Part shown: positions 1 through 9,787 of the stretch, one piece after another
Layout: every line of letters starts with the position of its first letter
Position numbering within the stretch: position 1 is the stretch's first letter
Assembly (NCBI GenBank): GCA_000634215.1
Contig: JFLX01000001.1
Coordinates: forward strand, 186,001-250,000
DNA from: Prochlorococcus sp. scB243_495L20
GTDB lineage: Bacteria > Cyanobacteriota > Cyanobacteriia > PCC-6307 > Cyanobiaceae
DNA: 64,000 nucleotides
Direction of reading: 5' to 3'
Program-made: the position numbers and the translations under genes
Notes under the pieces: model-generated
What the model was told of the DNA's origin: nothing
Databases searched by the model: none
The model's input: the letters and a program-made list of their open reading frames with translations, nothing else

Positions 1-126
1 TAGGGAATCCAAAATTAATGATTTTCCTGAACCTGAATCCCCAGTTATGATATTCAACCCTTTTTCGAAATTAATTTCTATAATTTCTATTAATGCAATA
101 TTTTCTATTTTAAGTTGTACTAACAT
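1..126 (-). CDS. recN: DNA repair protein RecN, N-terminal fragment (runs off the window)
   Basis: The reverse strand from 126 gives 42 residues starting MLVQLKIENIALIE and reaching a P-loop of the form GDSGSGKS, followed by LILDSL. This is the start of the SMC-like ATPase RecN, which acts in recombinational repair of double-strand breaks; the opening residues and the early Walker A motif are typical of the family. The rest of the protein lies left of position 1, so its length cannot be judged. It is divergent from the ABC1 kinase gene, with a 68-bp AT-rich spacer that must hold both promoters. Confidence 0.85.
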   Translation of the reverse strand, partial: MLVQLKIENIALIEIIEINFEKGLNIITGDSGSGKSLILDSL

Positions 127-194
127 GATAATTCTTCCATATAAAAAAATTAACTTCTTTTTTAAAAAAATAAAGGTCTTAAATATATAAAGTT

Positions 195-2051
195 ATGAAA
201 GAAGATTTTACTGATTTTATTGAGGTATCTGGACTCTTAAATTACGATCCAGAAACAATTTCTAAAATTTACAAAAAAAATCCTAAAAGACTTTTAAAAA
301 GACTTTGGCAAACACTTATACCTATTTTTGCTTACATCTTCTCAGTGGGATGGGATAAATTAACTGGAAGATTGAAGAATGAACAGCAAGCAAGATTTAG
401 AGCAAGAGAATTAACAAATTTGCTAGTAGAACTTGGGCCTGCATTTGTTAAAGCAGGTCAAGCTTTATCAACAAGACCAGATATAATCCCTGGGATTCTT
501 CTAGAAGAATTATCTGAATTGCAAGATCAACTCCCTGGGTTTGATGGCAATAAAGCTATGGAGTTAATAGAAGAAGATTTAGGATACAAAATAAATGAGA
601 TTTTTTTAGAAATTGATAAAGAGCCAATTTCCGCTGCCTCTTTAGGGCAAGTACATAAAGCTAAATTAAAAAATGAAAAGATCGTTGCAATTAAAGTACA
701 AAGACCAGGATTGAGAGAACAAATAACCTTAGATCTCTACATAGTGAGAAATATTGCTTATTGGTTAAAAAACAATATCGGATTAATAAGAAGTGATCTA
801 GTCGCTTTGATTGATGAATTAGGCAAGAGAGTTTTTGAAGAGATGGATTATCTAAACGAAGCTGCAAATGCAGAAAAATTTAGAGATATGCATAAACATA
901 ACAAAATGATTGCCGTACCAAAAATTTATAAAGAAATAACTTCAAGAAGAGTATTAGCAATGGAATGGATAGACGGTACAAAATTAACAAATTTAGAAGA
1001 TGTAAAAAAATTAGGAATTAATCCTGATGAAATGATTGATATAGGAGTGCAATGCAGTTTAGAACAGCTTTTAGAACATGGTTTTTTTCATGCAGACCCA
1101 CATCCAGGTAATTTATTAGCCTTAGAAGATGGAAGATTATGTTATCTAGATTTTGGAATGATGAGCGAGGTTTCCAGAGAATCTAGATCAGGATTGATTC
1201 AAGCAGTAGTACATTTAGTAAATAAAAACTTCGATAAATTGTCTCAAGATTTCGTAAAATTGGGATTTTTATCAGAAGAAGTGAATCTAGAACCCATTGT
1301 TCCAGCATTTCAAGATGTTTTCATTAACGCCGTTGAACAAGGAGTTTCGAAAATGGATTTTAAAAGCGTTACAGACGATATGTCTGGTGTCATGTATAAA
1401 TTCCCTTTCAGACTGCCACCATATTATGCGCTTATAATTAGATCATTACTCACATTAGAAGGAATAGCTTTAAGCGTAGATCCAAACTTCAAAATATTAG
1501 GCGCGGCTTATCCATATTTTGCAAGAAGATTAATGGAAGATCCTGATCCACAATTAAGGGAAAGCCTTAAAGAAATGCTTTTTGATAATAAAAAATTTAA
1601 ATGGGACCGTTTAGAAGATCTACTTTCTAACGCTGCAAAACAGACAAATCTTGATTTAGAAAAACTTTTAGACGAAGTTATAAATCTTCTTTTTTCTCCA
1701 AATGGGGGATTTCTTAGAAACGAAATAGTTGAAGGTTTAACAAATCAGATAGATTTGCTTAGTCTAAAAATATTGAAAAGTTTAAATAACTATCTTCCAC
1801 AATCAATTAAATTAAATACTATTAACGAAAATAACAACTTACGTGACCTCATAATGTATGTAGAGCCATTAAGAAACTTTTTAGAGATTTTGCAAAAAGT
1901 CCCCGGGTATTCAATTGACATTTTTCTAAAAAGAGTTCCAAGATTAATAAATGAACCCTATACAAAAGAAATGGGTATAAAAATTGCAAAAAAAGTAACT
2001 GAAAAAGGAGTAGTAAGACTTGTTAAGATTGCTGCTGGTGCAAATATCTAA
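195..2051 (+). CDS. ABC1/AarF/UbiB family atypical kinase
   Basis: A 618-residue protein with the full ABC1 kinase signature: KAGQ at about 86-89, the alanine-rich loop AASLGQVHKA at about 147, VAIKVQRPG at about 164, HADPHPGN near 300 and the metal-binding DFG near 318. Family members support quinone biosynthesis or thylakoid lipid and prenylquinone homeostasis; the substrate of this one is unknown. The start is ATG and the stop is directly followed by the ATG of the next gene, so the two are probably co-transcribed. Cyanobacteria carry several paralogues, so a specific name such as ubiB is not justified. Confidence 0.9.
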   Translation: MKEDFTDFIEVSGLLNYDPETISKIYKKNPKRLLKRLWQTLIPIFAYIFSVGWDKLTGRLKNEQQARFRARELTNLLVELGPAFVKAGQALSTRPDIIPGILLEELSELQDQLPGFDGNKAMELIEEDLGYKINEIFLEIDKEPISAASLGQVHKAKLKNEKIVAIKVQRPGLREQITLDLYIVRNIAYWLKNNIGLIRSDLVALIDELGKRVFEEMDYLNEAANAEKFRDMHKHNKMIAVPKIYKEITSRRVLAMEWIDGTKLTNLEDVKKLGINPDEMIDIGVQCSLEQLLEHGFFHADPHPGNLLALEDGRLCYLDFGMMSEVSRESRSGLIQAVVHLVNKNFDKLSQDFVKLGFLSEEVNLEPIVPAFQDVFINAVEQGVSKMDFKSVTDDMSGVMYKFPFRLPPYYALIIRSLLTLEGIALSVDPNFKILGAAYPYFARRLMEDPDPQLRESLKEMLFDNKKFKWDRLEDLLSNAAKQTNLDLEKLLDEVINLLFSPNGGFLRNEIVEGLTNQIDLLSLKILKSLNNYLPQSIKLNTINENNNLRDLIMYVEPLRNFLEILQKVPGYSIDIFLKRVPRLINEPYTKEMGIKIAKKVTEKGVVRLVKIAAGANI

Positions 2052-2624
2052 ATGAAGTTTAGTAAAATTTTAATATTTAAAATATTTTTTGTTTTAGTAA
2101 TTTCTCCATTATTTTTAAATATTCCAAAAGCGAATACCGCTGAAGAAATTAAGATCACATACAGTATATTTTCAAGAACAATTAAAGTGAATTCTTTAAA
2201 AACTTTTGCTAAAGAAGGTAAATCCACAAAAAAATTAAAGAGAATTTTGAAAGCAACCGGTTCTTCCGATCAAGAAATTAGAACAGTATTAAACAAAGAT
2301 TTTGAAGTTCCTATTACCATTGCAAGCAAACTTGTATACTCTGAAATAGGAAATGTTTTTTTAACAAGACTTTCATCTATTATCCACCCCTCCAGAGCAA
2401 CTGATGAGAGAACAGGCATGATAGCCCTTAGAGCAAGCGTGATACAAGGTATTAATATAGGAGATGGAAAAATAAATCTAGTAAATTTTTTTGAAGGATA
2501 TCCAACTAAAACTGTAATTTTAGATGTAAGCGCTTTGAGCAAAGTTATGAATAAAGTAGAATCGATTTCAGAATTATTAACCTTTTTCACCAATTCCCCT
2601 TTAGAAAAAATCAAAACTAATTAA
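2052..2624 (+). CDS. secreted protein resembling the N-terminal domain of DUF1400 alpha/beta hydrolases
   Basis: A 190-residue protein with a signal-peptide-like start (basic MKFSKIL, hydrophobic stretch to about residue 25, ANTAEE as a possible cleavage region). The rest (EEIKITYSIFSRTIKVNSL..., later SVIQGINIGDGKINLVNFFEGYP) resembles the DUF1400 domain that precedes an alpha/beta hydrolase in some cyanobacterial proteins. No hydrolase domain and no catalytic serine motif follow, so here it stands alone. It abuts the ABC1 kinase gene and lies 6 bp before thrC, which suggests one transcription unit. The family assignment is from memory of the pattern and is moderately certain; the function is unknown. 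Confidence 0.75.
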   Translation: MKFSKILIFKIFFVLVISPLFLNIPKANTAEEIKITYSIFSRTIKVNSLKTFAKEGKSTKKLKRILKATGSSDQEIRTVLNKDFEVPITIASKLVYSEIGNVFLTRLSSIIHPSRATDERTGMIALRASVIQGINIGDGKINLVNFFEGYPTKTVILDVSALSKVMNKVESISELLTFFTNSPLEKIKTN

Positions 2625-2630
2625 GCAACT

Positions 2631-3734
2631 ATGGTGTTATTAAATAAAATCAAAAATAAACTAAGTTTTAATTATAGAAAAAAAAGATGGCCAGGCCTTA
2701 TTGAAGCTTATAAACAATATCTTCCAGTTACAAAGAAAACTCCTATTATTTCCCTCAATGAAGGAAATACACCACTGATTTTAAGCGAATCAATTAGCAA
2801 CTTAATTGGAAATGGAACAAAAGTTTTTTTAAAATATGATGGCCTTAATCCAACAGGATCTTTTAAAGATCGTGGTATGACTATGGCAATTAGCAAGGCA
2901 AAAGAAGAAGGTCGTGAAGCAGTTATTTGTGCAAGTACTGGAAATACCTCTGCAGCAGCTGCAGCATATGCTTCGAGAGGAGGATTAAAACCTTATGTTT
3001 TAATACCAGAAGGATTTGTTGCACAAGGAAAGCTTGCGCAAGCGTTAATGTATGGCGCTGAGATAATATCTATTAATGGAAACTTTGATAAGGCTCTTGA
3101 AATTGTAAGAGATTTATCCTCAAATCATCCTATAGAACTTGTTAATTCTGTTAATCCATATCGAATACAAGGACAAAAAACGGCAGCTTTTGAAATAATT
3201 GATGACTTAGGTCATGCTCCTGATTGGCTTTGTATTCCAATGGGCAATGCAGGAAATATAACTGCTTATTGGATAGGATTTAAAGAATATTCAAAAATAA
3301 AAAGAAATTTAAAATTACCAATAATGATGGGGTTTCAATCCGAAGGCTCTGCTCCATTAGTAAAAAATATAATAGTTAAAGATCCAGAAACAATTGCAAC
3401 TGCAATAAGAATTGGAAATCCTGTAAATAGAGAAAAAGCAAAAAAAGTAAGGAAGGAGAGTAAAGGAGATTTTCAGTCAGTTACAGATGCAGAAATAATC
3501 GATGCTTATAAAATCCTTGCCAAAGAAGGGGTTTTTTGTGAACCTGCCAGTGCAGCATCAGTTGCTGGACTAATTAAAAATAAAAATAGAATTCAGAAAG
3601 AATCGAATATAGTTTGCATTCTGACTGGAAATGGCTTAAAAGATCCTGATTGCGCTATAAAAAACAACGATGCTATTTTTAGGAAAAATATTGAACCTTC
3701 ATTAAAAAATATAACTAAAATTTTAGGATATTAA
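2631..3734 (+). CDS. thrC: threonine synthase
   Basis: A 367-residue fold-type II PLP enzyme that converts O-phosphohomoserine to threonine and phosphate. The PLP lysine is K79 in TGSFKDRGM. An asparagine-rich [14 protein letters not shown] loop and the phosphate-binding glycine loop PMGNAGNIT follow, and the C-terminal [10 protein letters not shown] motif is typical of thrC. Length fits the short bacterial form. It follows the DUF1400-like gene closely and ends 335 bp before dnaN, the presumed origin gap. The start ATG has only a weak Shine-Dalgarno, as is usual here. Confidence 0.95.
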   Translation: MVLLNKIKNKLSFNYRKKRWPGLIEAYKQYLPVTKKTPIISLNEGNTPLILSESISNLIGNGTKVFLKYDGLNPTGSFKDRGMTMAISKAKEEGREAVICASTGNTSAAAAAYASRGGLKPYVLIPEGFVAQGKLAQALMYGAEIISINGNFDKALEIVRDLSSNHPIELVNSVNPYRIQGQKTAAFEIIDDLGHAPDWLCIPMGNAGNITAYWIGFKEYSKIKRNLKLPIMMGFQSEGSAPLVKNIIVKDPETIATAIRIGNPVNREKAKKVRKESKGDFQSVTDAEIIDAYKILAKEGVFCEPASAASVAGLIKNKNRIQKESNIVCILTGNGLKDPDCAIKNNDAIFRKNIEPSLKNITKILGY

Positions 3735-4069
3735 AATCCAAAAAAAATAGTGTCTGTGGAAATCAATCAAAAACTAACTTCATTTGTTGAAAAGTAGATA
3801 ACAAAAAATTCTATTTGTTGAAAAATAAAAAATTTTTGAAAGAAGACAAAAATTTTCAACAAGTAGAAATTTTTCTACACATGTTCTTTTCTTCGTAAAC
3901 TAAGTAAACGAGCTGCTTAATTTAAGAATTCCACAGTTCCCACAAGAACTACTACTACTAAATTTTTAATTTTTTATTTATTTTTATATTAGTAAAAAGT
4001 AAAAAAATAATTTATTGAATTTAATTTACGAAAAAAGTATATTGTATTTGTAAAAAGTTCCAAATACCC
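3735..4069. other. putative replication origin region upstream of dnaN
   Basis: This is the only gap over 300 bp in the first 58 kb and it holds no ORF. It contains a cluster of 9-mers close to the DnaA box TTTTCCACA: TGTGGAAAT at 3755-3763, TGTTGAAAA at 3785-3793 and 3816-3824, TTTTCAACA at 3853-3861, TTTTCTACA at 3871-3879 and AATTCCACA at 3927-3935. An almost pure A/T stretch (about 3960-4020) follows and could serve as an unwinding element. Published Prochlorococcus genomes start at dnaN, which fits an origin here. The boxes are degenerate and dnaA is not adjacent, so the assignment is an inference. Confidence 0.5.
4016..4043 (+). promoter_or_regulatory. candidate sigma70-type promoter of dnaN
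   Basis: TTGAAT at 4016-4021 (4 of 6 matches to TTGACA) and TATATT at 4038-4043 (5 of 6 to TATAAT) are separated by 16 bp. The predicted start near 4050 would give a short leader before the dnaN ATG at 4070. The surroundings are very AT-rich, so chance matches are common. Confidence 0.35.
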
Positions 4070-5227
4070 ATGGAAATTATCTGTAAACAAAATGAATTAA
4101 ATAATGCTATACAATTAGTGAGTAAAGCAGTTGCTTCAAGACCAACTCATCCAATTCTTGCAAATATTCTTTTAACTGCTGATCAAGGAACTAATAAAAT
4201 TAGTGTGACAGGATTTGACCTTAATTTAGGAATTCAAACTTCTTTCGATGGAACTGTTAAAAATAGTGGAGCTATTACAATACCTTCAAAACTTTTATCC
4301 GAAATAGTAAACAAATTACCTAATGAAACTCCTGTTACTTTAGAAGTTGAAGAAAATTCAGATAATATTCTAATAAAAAGTGATAGAGGTTCTTTTAATC
4401 TTAAAGGGATACCCTCTGATGAATATCCTAATTTGCCTTTTGTTGAAAGTGGTACTTCTTTGGATATTGATCCTAGTTCTTTTTTAAAAGCTTTAAAATC
4501 TACCATCTTTGCTAGTAGTAATGATGACTCAAAACAATTACTTACAGGTGTCAACTTTACCTTCAAACCAAATTATTTAGAGTCTGCTTCTACAGATGGT
4601 CATAGATTGGCTGTTGCTTTAATTGGTAAAGAAGAACAGATCGAACATAAAGAAAATTTTTCTTTAAACGATGGTGACTTGTCAGTAACTATTCCAACTA
4701 GATCATTAAGGGAAATTGAAAAACTAGTATCTCTGAGAAGCTCAGAAAATTCAATAAAACTTTTCTATGACAAAGGTCAAGTAGTATTTATTTCTTCTAG
4801 TCAAATAATTACGACAAGAACCCTTGAAGGTACTTATCCTAATTATTCACAATTAATTCCTGATACTTTTTCTAAAACTCTCAATTTTAATACAAAAAAA
4901 TTAATTGATGCACTTGAAAGAATTGCTGTTTTAGCTGATCAGCAAAGTAGTGTTGTAAAGATTAAATTAGATAATACAGATTTAGCTCACATCAGTGCAG
5001 ATGCTCAAGATATTGGAAACGCAAATGAATCTATACCTGTTTCTTATGATGGAGAAGATTTTAATATTGCATTCAACGTTAGATATCTTTTAGAAGGTTT
5101 AAAAGTTATTGCTTCTGAAAATGTACTTTTAAAATGTAATATAGCAACTACTCCAGCTGTTTTTGTACCAGAAGATAATCTCAATTCTTTTACTTATTTA
5201 GTTATGCCTGTACAGGTTCGTTCTTAA
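4070..5227 (+). CDS. dnaN: DNA polymerase III beta subunit (sliding clamp)
   Basis: A 385-residue clamp protein starting MEIICKQNELNNAIQLVSKAV, with the three repeated clamp domains: SRPTHPILANILL in domain 1, TDGHRLAVA in domain 2 and the C-terminal YLVMPVQVRS, whose terminal MPVR-like residues shape the client-binding pocket. It forms a ring on DNA and tethers the replicative polymerase and other clamp-binding proteins. It follows the putative origin gap and is separated by 1 bp from the next ORF, so it probably leads an operon that runs into purL. Confidence 0.97.
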   Translation: MEIICKQNELNNAIQLVSKAVASRPTHPILANILLTADQGTNKISVTGFDLNLGIQTSFDGTVKNSGAITIPSKLLSEIVNKLPNETPVTLEVEENSDNILIKSDRGSFNLKGIPSDEYPNLPFVESGTSLDIDPSSFLKALKSTIFASSNDDSKQLLTGVNFTFKPNYLESASTDGHRLAVALIGKEEQIEHKENFSLNDGDLSVTIPTRSLREIEKLVSLRSSENSIKLFYDKGQVVFISSSQIITTRTLEGTYPNYSQLIPDTFSKTLNFNTKKLIDALERIAVLADQQSSVVKIKLDNTDLAHISADAQDIGNANESIPVSYDGEDFNIAFNVRYLLEGLKVIASENVLLKCNIATTPAVFVPEDNLNSFTYLVMPVQVRS

Positions 5228-5228
5228 T

Positions 5229-5936
5229 TTGAAATTACCTAAAGAAATCTTATTAAGTGAATTACTAAATTTTTGTGTTAAGGGAAATATGGTCCTTAAT
5301 TACGGAAAAGGTGAAAATGTGTGGATGCATCCTCCAGTTCATCGAATTTTAGGATGGTACTCTCGCCCTTCAAATTTTGATTTAAAAAGAAATGTTTGGC
5401 GCTTAAATCAAATTTCTCAAATAATAGATAATGAAATATATGTCAAAGGTGATCCAGCTATTTCTGATTTAGCAACTTTAAATAGGTTTCCAACTTTAAT
5501 AGAAGCTAATCTGATAAATGTAAATGGATCAAAAATAGGAGTTATTGCTGATTTTTTATTTGAAATGAAAACGGGAAAAATTAAATATTATTTAGTTTCT
5601 AGATCTAATCCTAAGATTCCAGGGTCTAGTAGATGGAAATTAACTATTGATAATATCAATGACCAACAACCGGGATTGGTATTCTGTGAAAGTAATTCTT
5701 TAGATGATTTATCTTTAACAAAATCAAGTATTAAAAATGAATTTATGCAAAAAGGAAAAAAAATTTTTGATAGATTTGATGATATGAAAAATATTGCCTC
5801 TAATAGATTAGAGGAATGGCTTGAAGAAGATGAAGATATTAGCCAAAACTTAGATTTTAAACAAAAAAGTTTTTATAATAATGAAAGAACATCTATACCG
5901 TTTAGTGAAAAAAAAGAAGATGACCCTTGGATATAA
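5229..5936 (+). CDS. PRC-barrel-like conserved cyanobacterial protein
   Basis: A 235-residue protein starting with TTG one base after the dnaN stop. The first 150 residues look like two PRC-barrel-type beta units: LGWYSRPSNFDLKRNVWRL with a repeat-like ANLINVNGSKIGVIADFLFEMKTGKIKYYLVSR. The C-terminal third is charged and low in complexity and ends DDPWI. PRC-barrels occur in the RimM C-terminus and photosynthetic reaction-centre proteins as RNA- or protein-binding modules. The gene sits between dnaN and purL in Prochlorococcus. No enzymatic function can be assigned. Confidence 0.75.
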   Translation: MKLPKEILLSELLNFCVKGNMVLNYGKGENVWMHPPVHRILGWYSRPSNFDLKRNVWRLNQISQIIDNEIYVKGDPAISDLATLNRFPTLIEANLINVNGSKIGVIADFLFEMKTGKIKYYLVSRSNPKIPGSSRWKLTIDNINDQQPGLVFCESNSLDDLSLTKSSIKNEFMQKGKKIFDRFDDMKNIASNRLEEWLEEDEDISQNLDFKQKSFYNNERTSIPFSEKKEDDPWI

Positions 5937-5939
5937 ATA

Positions 5940-8279
5940 ATGATAAATCAAGAAAATAATGTTCTTTATGATCTTAATGAAGCACTACAAGTTGAAAATT
6001 TAACAGTTAATGATTACGAAGAAATTTGCAAAAGATTAAAGAGAAAACCTAACAGAACGGAATTAGGCATGTTTGGCGTTATGTGGTCAGAACATTGTTG
6101 TTATAGAAATTCAAAACCTTTACTATCTAAGTTTCCCACTAAAGGTAAAAATGTTTTAGTTGGACCTGGAGAAAATGCTGGCGTTATTGATGTTGGAAAT
6201 AATCAAAAACTTGTTTTTAAAATAGAAAGTCATAATCATCCTTCTGCTATTGAACCTTTTCAAGGCGCAGCAACAGGAGTAGGAGGAATTTTAAGAGATA
6301 TATTTACAATGGGTGCAAGGCCAATCGCAGTCTTGAATTCATTGAGATTCGGCAACCTTGATAAATCATCAAATATTGATTTGCTAAGAGGAGTTGTATC
6401 CGGTATTGCACATTATGGAAATTGCGTAGGTGTGCCGACTGTTGGAGGTGAGATTGAATTCGATGATAGTTATTCCGGAAATCCTTTAGTGAATGTTATG
6501 GCATTAGGACTTTTAGAGACGGAACAAATAGTTTGTTCTGGAGCTAAAAATGTAGGATCACCAGTGTTATATGTTGGTAATACAACTGGCAGAGATGGTG
6601 TTGGCGGTGCTAGTTTTGCTAGTTCAGAACTAACTACAACTTCATTTGATGATAGACCTGCAGTTCAGGTAGGTGATCCATTTGTTGAGAAAAGTCTTAT
6701 TGAAGCTTGTTTGGATGCTTTCAAGACAGGGGATGTAATTGCAGCTCAAGATATGGGTGCTGCAGGTTTAACATGCAGTAGCGCAGAAATGGCTGCAAAT
6801 GGAAATTTAGGGATATCAATTGATTTAGATTTAGTCCCTTCTAGAGAAGATGATATGTCCTCATACCAATATTTATTATCTGAATCGCAAGAAAGAATGT
6901 TGTTTGTCGTTAAAGAAGAAAAAATTAATGATCTTATTGAAAAATTTAATAAATGGGGATTATATGCCAGTGTTATTGGTGAAGTTATAGAAACTAATGA
7001 GGTAATTATTTCTCATAAAGGTAAAATTGTGGCGCATATACCTACTTCTGCCCTATCTGATGATACTCCAGTGAATTTTCACAATGTGATTAATAATCCA
7101 CCCAATGATCTTTTAAATAAATGGGAATGGAAAGAAAATGATTTACCAGAAATTCATGAGCAAAAAATATTTTCATTGAAGGAAAATAAGAATTTTTCTT
7201 TTTCAGAAATCATTTTAAAACTACTTTCTAATCCATCAATAGCTTCTAAAAGATGGATTTATAAACAATATGACTCTCAAGTTCAAGTAAATACAGTTTT
7301 TAAACCTGGAAAATCAGATGCAGCCGTAATAAGACTAAGGGAACAAAATAAAAAAAATAAAAGTAAAGTATTTTCTGGTGTCGCCGCTTCAGTTGATTGC
7401 AATAGTAGATGGGTTGCGCTTGATCCTTTTAGAGGATCTATCGCTGCCGTTGCAGAGTCCGCTAGAAATGTTAGTTGTGTTGGTGCTGAGCCAGTAGCAA
7501 TTACAAATAATTTAAATTTTTCTTCGCCGGAGAATGAAATAGGATATTGGCAACTCTCATCTTCATGTAATGGAATTGCTGAAGCCTGTAAAGCTTTAGA
7601 AACTCCTGTTACAGGAGGTAATGTATCTTTATATAATGAATCTAAAAATATAGAAAATCTAATTACCCCTATAAATCCTACTCCTGTTATTGGAATGGTT
7701 GGAAGGATAGATAATGTCGAAAAAGCAATAAGTAGTGAATGGAAAAATATTGAAGATCAAATCTGGTTAATTGGTTCTTCCAAATCAGAAATAAAAATTG
7801 CAGCTAGTTCTTATTTGGAATATTTTCATGGAGAAATTACAGGTCGGCCTCCAAAAATAGATTTGTTGGATGAAAAGTTTTGCCAGAGTTTTTTAAGAAA
7901 TGCGATTTTAAATAGCCTTGTAGTTTCTTCTCACGATATAAGCGACGGCGGTTTAGCTATAGCTTTAGCAGAGTCTTGTATTTTATCGGGAAGGGGTGCA
8001 ACTATAGAATTAGAGAAAGATTTAAATAGAGTTGATAATTTATTGTTTGCCGAAGGGGGGTCAAGAATTATATTTTCAATTAGTAAAATTAAACAAAATG
8101 AATGGTTTAATTATTTAAAACAAAATCAAATAAAATTCCCATCAAGTGTTTATGTAAAAAAAATAGGATACGTATCTGCTGACTTGCTGAATATAAAAAT
8201 CGACAAAAAAAATATTTGCAATATTAGGGTTGAGGAATTATCCGAAAAATTTAATAATAGTATTTCAGATTACTTTTAA
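5940..8279 (+). CDS. purL: phosphoribosylformylglycinamidine synthase, PurL subunit
   Basis: A 779-residue small-type PurL, which works with PurQ and PurS to convert FGAR to FGAM using ATP and glutamine. Visible signatures include GVMWSEHCCYRNSK, the nucleotide-binding ESHNHPSAIEPFQGAATG, GQVGDP-like AVQVGDPFVEK, QDMGAAGL, and in the second half SHDISDGGLAIALAES. It lacks the N-terminal PurS-like and C-terminal glutaminase domains of the long form. It starts 3 bp after the PRC-barrel gene and precedes purF by 47 bp, so purL-purF form a purine unit. Confidence 0.95.
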   Translation: MINQENNVLYDLNEALQVENLTVNDYEEICKRLKRKPNRTELGMFGVMWSEHCCYRNSKPLLSKFPTKGKNVLVGPGENAGVIDVGNNQKLVFKIESHNHPSAIEPFQGAATGVGGILRDIFTMGARPIAVLNSLRFGNLDKSSNIDLLRGVVSGIAHYGNCVGVPTVGGEIEFDDSYSGNPLVNVMALGLLETEQIVCSGAKNVGSPVLYVGNTTGRDGVGGASFASSELTTTSFDDRPAVQVGDPFVEKSLIEACLDAFKTGDVIAAQDMGAAGLTCSSAEMAANGNLGISIDLDLVPSREDDMSSYQYLLSESQERMLFVVKEEKINDLIEKFNKWGLYASVIGEVIETNEVIISHKGKIVAHIPTSALSDDTPVNFHNVINNPPNDLLNKWEWKENDLPEIHEQKIFSLKENKNFSFSEIILKLLSNPSIASKRWIYKQYDSQVQVNTVFKPGKSDAAVIRLREQNKKNKSKVFSGVAASVDCNSRWVALDPFRGSIAAVAESARNVSCVGAEPVAITNNLNFSSPENEIGYWQLSSSCNGIAEACKALETPVTGGNVSLYNESKNIENLITPINPTPVIGMVGRIDNVEKAISSEWKNIEDQIWLIGSSKSEIKIAASSYLEYFHGEITGRPPKIDLLDEKFCQSFLRNAILNSLVVSSHDISDGGLAIALAESCILSGRGATIELEKDLNRVDNLLFAEGGSRIIFSISKIKQNEWFNYLKQNQIKFPSSVYVKKIGYVSADLLNIKIDKKNICNIRVEELSEKFNNSISDYF

Positions 8280-8326
8280 AAATGAAAAATATTTCTCAAC
8301 TATTAATTATTTTAAGATATTAAGTT

Positions 8327-9787
8327 ATGTGCGGAATAGTTGGAATCGTCTCTTCAAATGATGTAAATCAACAAATTTACGATAGTCTTTTGCTTTTGCA
8401 GCATAGAGGTCAAGACTCAACAGGTATAGCAACAATGGAAAATACTGTTTTTCATATACATAAGGTTAAAGGTCAGGTTAATACTGCTTATAGAACTAGA
8501 GATATGAGGAATTTAATTGGCAAAATTGGATTGGGTCATGTTAGGTATGCAACAAAGGGATCAGCAGAAAGTGTAGAAGAAGCACAGCCTTTTTATGTAA
8601 ATGCTCCTTATGGAATTGTTTTAATACATAATGGAAATTTGACTAATACCAGAGATTTAGAAAAACAGTTATTTAATGTTGACAAGCGGCATACAAATTC
8701 TTCCAGTGATACTGAAATGTTGTTAAATGTATTTGCGACAGAATTACAAGAACAAATTCACAATCAAGAACTAGAACCTGATATTATTTTTAATGCAGTT
8801 AAATCTTTACATAAAAGAATTCAGGGTTCATATGCTTCAATTGCGTTAATTTCAGGACATGGTTTATTAGCATTTAGAGATCCTTTTGGCATTAGGCCTT
8901 TAGTCATAGGGAAAAGACTTTCATTAACTACAAAAAAAGAAGAATGGATGGTTGCAAGCGAATCTTTAGTACTTGAGAATAATGATTATGAAGTAGTGCG
9001 AGATGTAGATCCAGGAGAAGCTGTTTTTATAAATCTTGATGGGGAGTTTTTCTCTAAGCAATGTTCTGAAAATCCAATGTTATTTCCCTGTGCTTTTGAA
9101 TATGTTTACTTAGCTAGACCAGATTCAATTATGAATGGAATTTCAGTCTATAAAGCTCGTTTAAAGATGGGAGATTATTTAGCAGAAACAATAAAAGAAA
9201 CAATCAATTCTGGAGATATTGATGTAGTTATGCCTATTCCTGATTCTTCTCGACCCGCGGCAATGCAAGTTGCAAGACAGTTAGGGATAGAATATAGGGA
9301 AGGTTTTTTTAAAAATAGATATGTTGGCAGAACATTCATAATGCCTGGTCAGCAGAAACGTAAGAAATCTGTAAGGCAAAAATTAAATGCCATGAGTACA
9401 GAGTTTAAAAATAAAAATGTATTAATTGTTGATGACTCGATAGTAAGAGGTACTACTTCAAAAGAAATTGTCCAGATGGCTAAAGATGCAGGAGCAAATA
9501 AAGTGTTTTTTACATCAGCAGCTCCTCCTGTTCGTTATCCTCACGTATATGGAATTAATATGCCTAATAGAGATGAATTAATAGCTCATAATAGGACAAT
9601 AAGTCAAATCGCCGATAAGCTTGAAATTGATAACCTTGTCTATCAAAGTGTTGAAAGTTTGCGTAAATCTATAATTGGTGATTCTCCTATTAAAGGTTTA
9701 GAGATGAGTTGTTTTACTGGTGAATATGTAACTGGAACAGTAAATCATGAATACTTAAATTGGGTCGAAAATGAATATAAATCTTAG
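8327..9787 (+). CDS. purF: amidophosphoribosyltransferase
   Basis: A 486-residue enzyme catalysing the first committed step of purine synthesis (PRPP plus glutamine to phosphoribosylamine). It starts [10 protein letters not shown] with Cys2 as the N-terminal glutaminase nucleophile, apparently without a propeptide. [24 protein letters not shown] and HNGNLTN belong to the glutaminase domain. The PRPP-binding loop [17 protein letters not shown] lies near residue 365. [19 protein letters not shown] stretch suggests the Bacillus-type family. The 3' end overlaps the convergent gyrA/parC-like gene by 4 bp. Confidence 0.96.
   Translation: MCGIVGIVSSNDVNQQIYDSLLLLQHRGQDSTGIATMENTVFHIHKVKGQVNTAYRTRDMRNLIGKIGLGHVRYATKGSAESVEEAQPFYVNAPYGIVLIHNGNLTNTRDLEKQLFNVDKRHTNSSSDTEMLLNVFATELQEQIHNQELEPDIIFNAVKSLHKRIQGSYASIALISGHGLLAFRDPFGIRPLVIGKRLSLTTKKEEWMVASESLVLENNDYEVVRDVDPGEAVFINLDGEFFSKQCSENPMLFPCAFEYVYLARPDSIMNGISVYKARLKMGDYLAETIKETINSGDIDVVMPIPDSSRPAAMQVARQLGIEYREGFFKNRYVGRTFIMPGQQKRKKSVRQKLNAMSTEFKNKNVLIVDDSIVRGTTSKEIVQMAKDAGANKVFFTSAAPPVRYPHVYGINMPNRDELIAHNRTISQIADKLEIDNLVYQSVESLRKSIIGDSPIKGLEMSCFTGEYVTGTVNHEYLNWVENEYKS

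Noticed and set aside
8280-8326. Purine riboswitch between purL and purF
   Set aside because: The gap is 47 bp, AT-rich and without any conserved riboswitch core.
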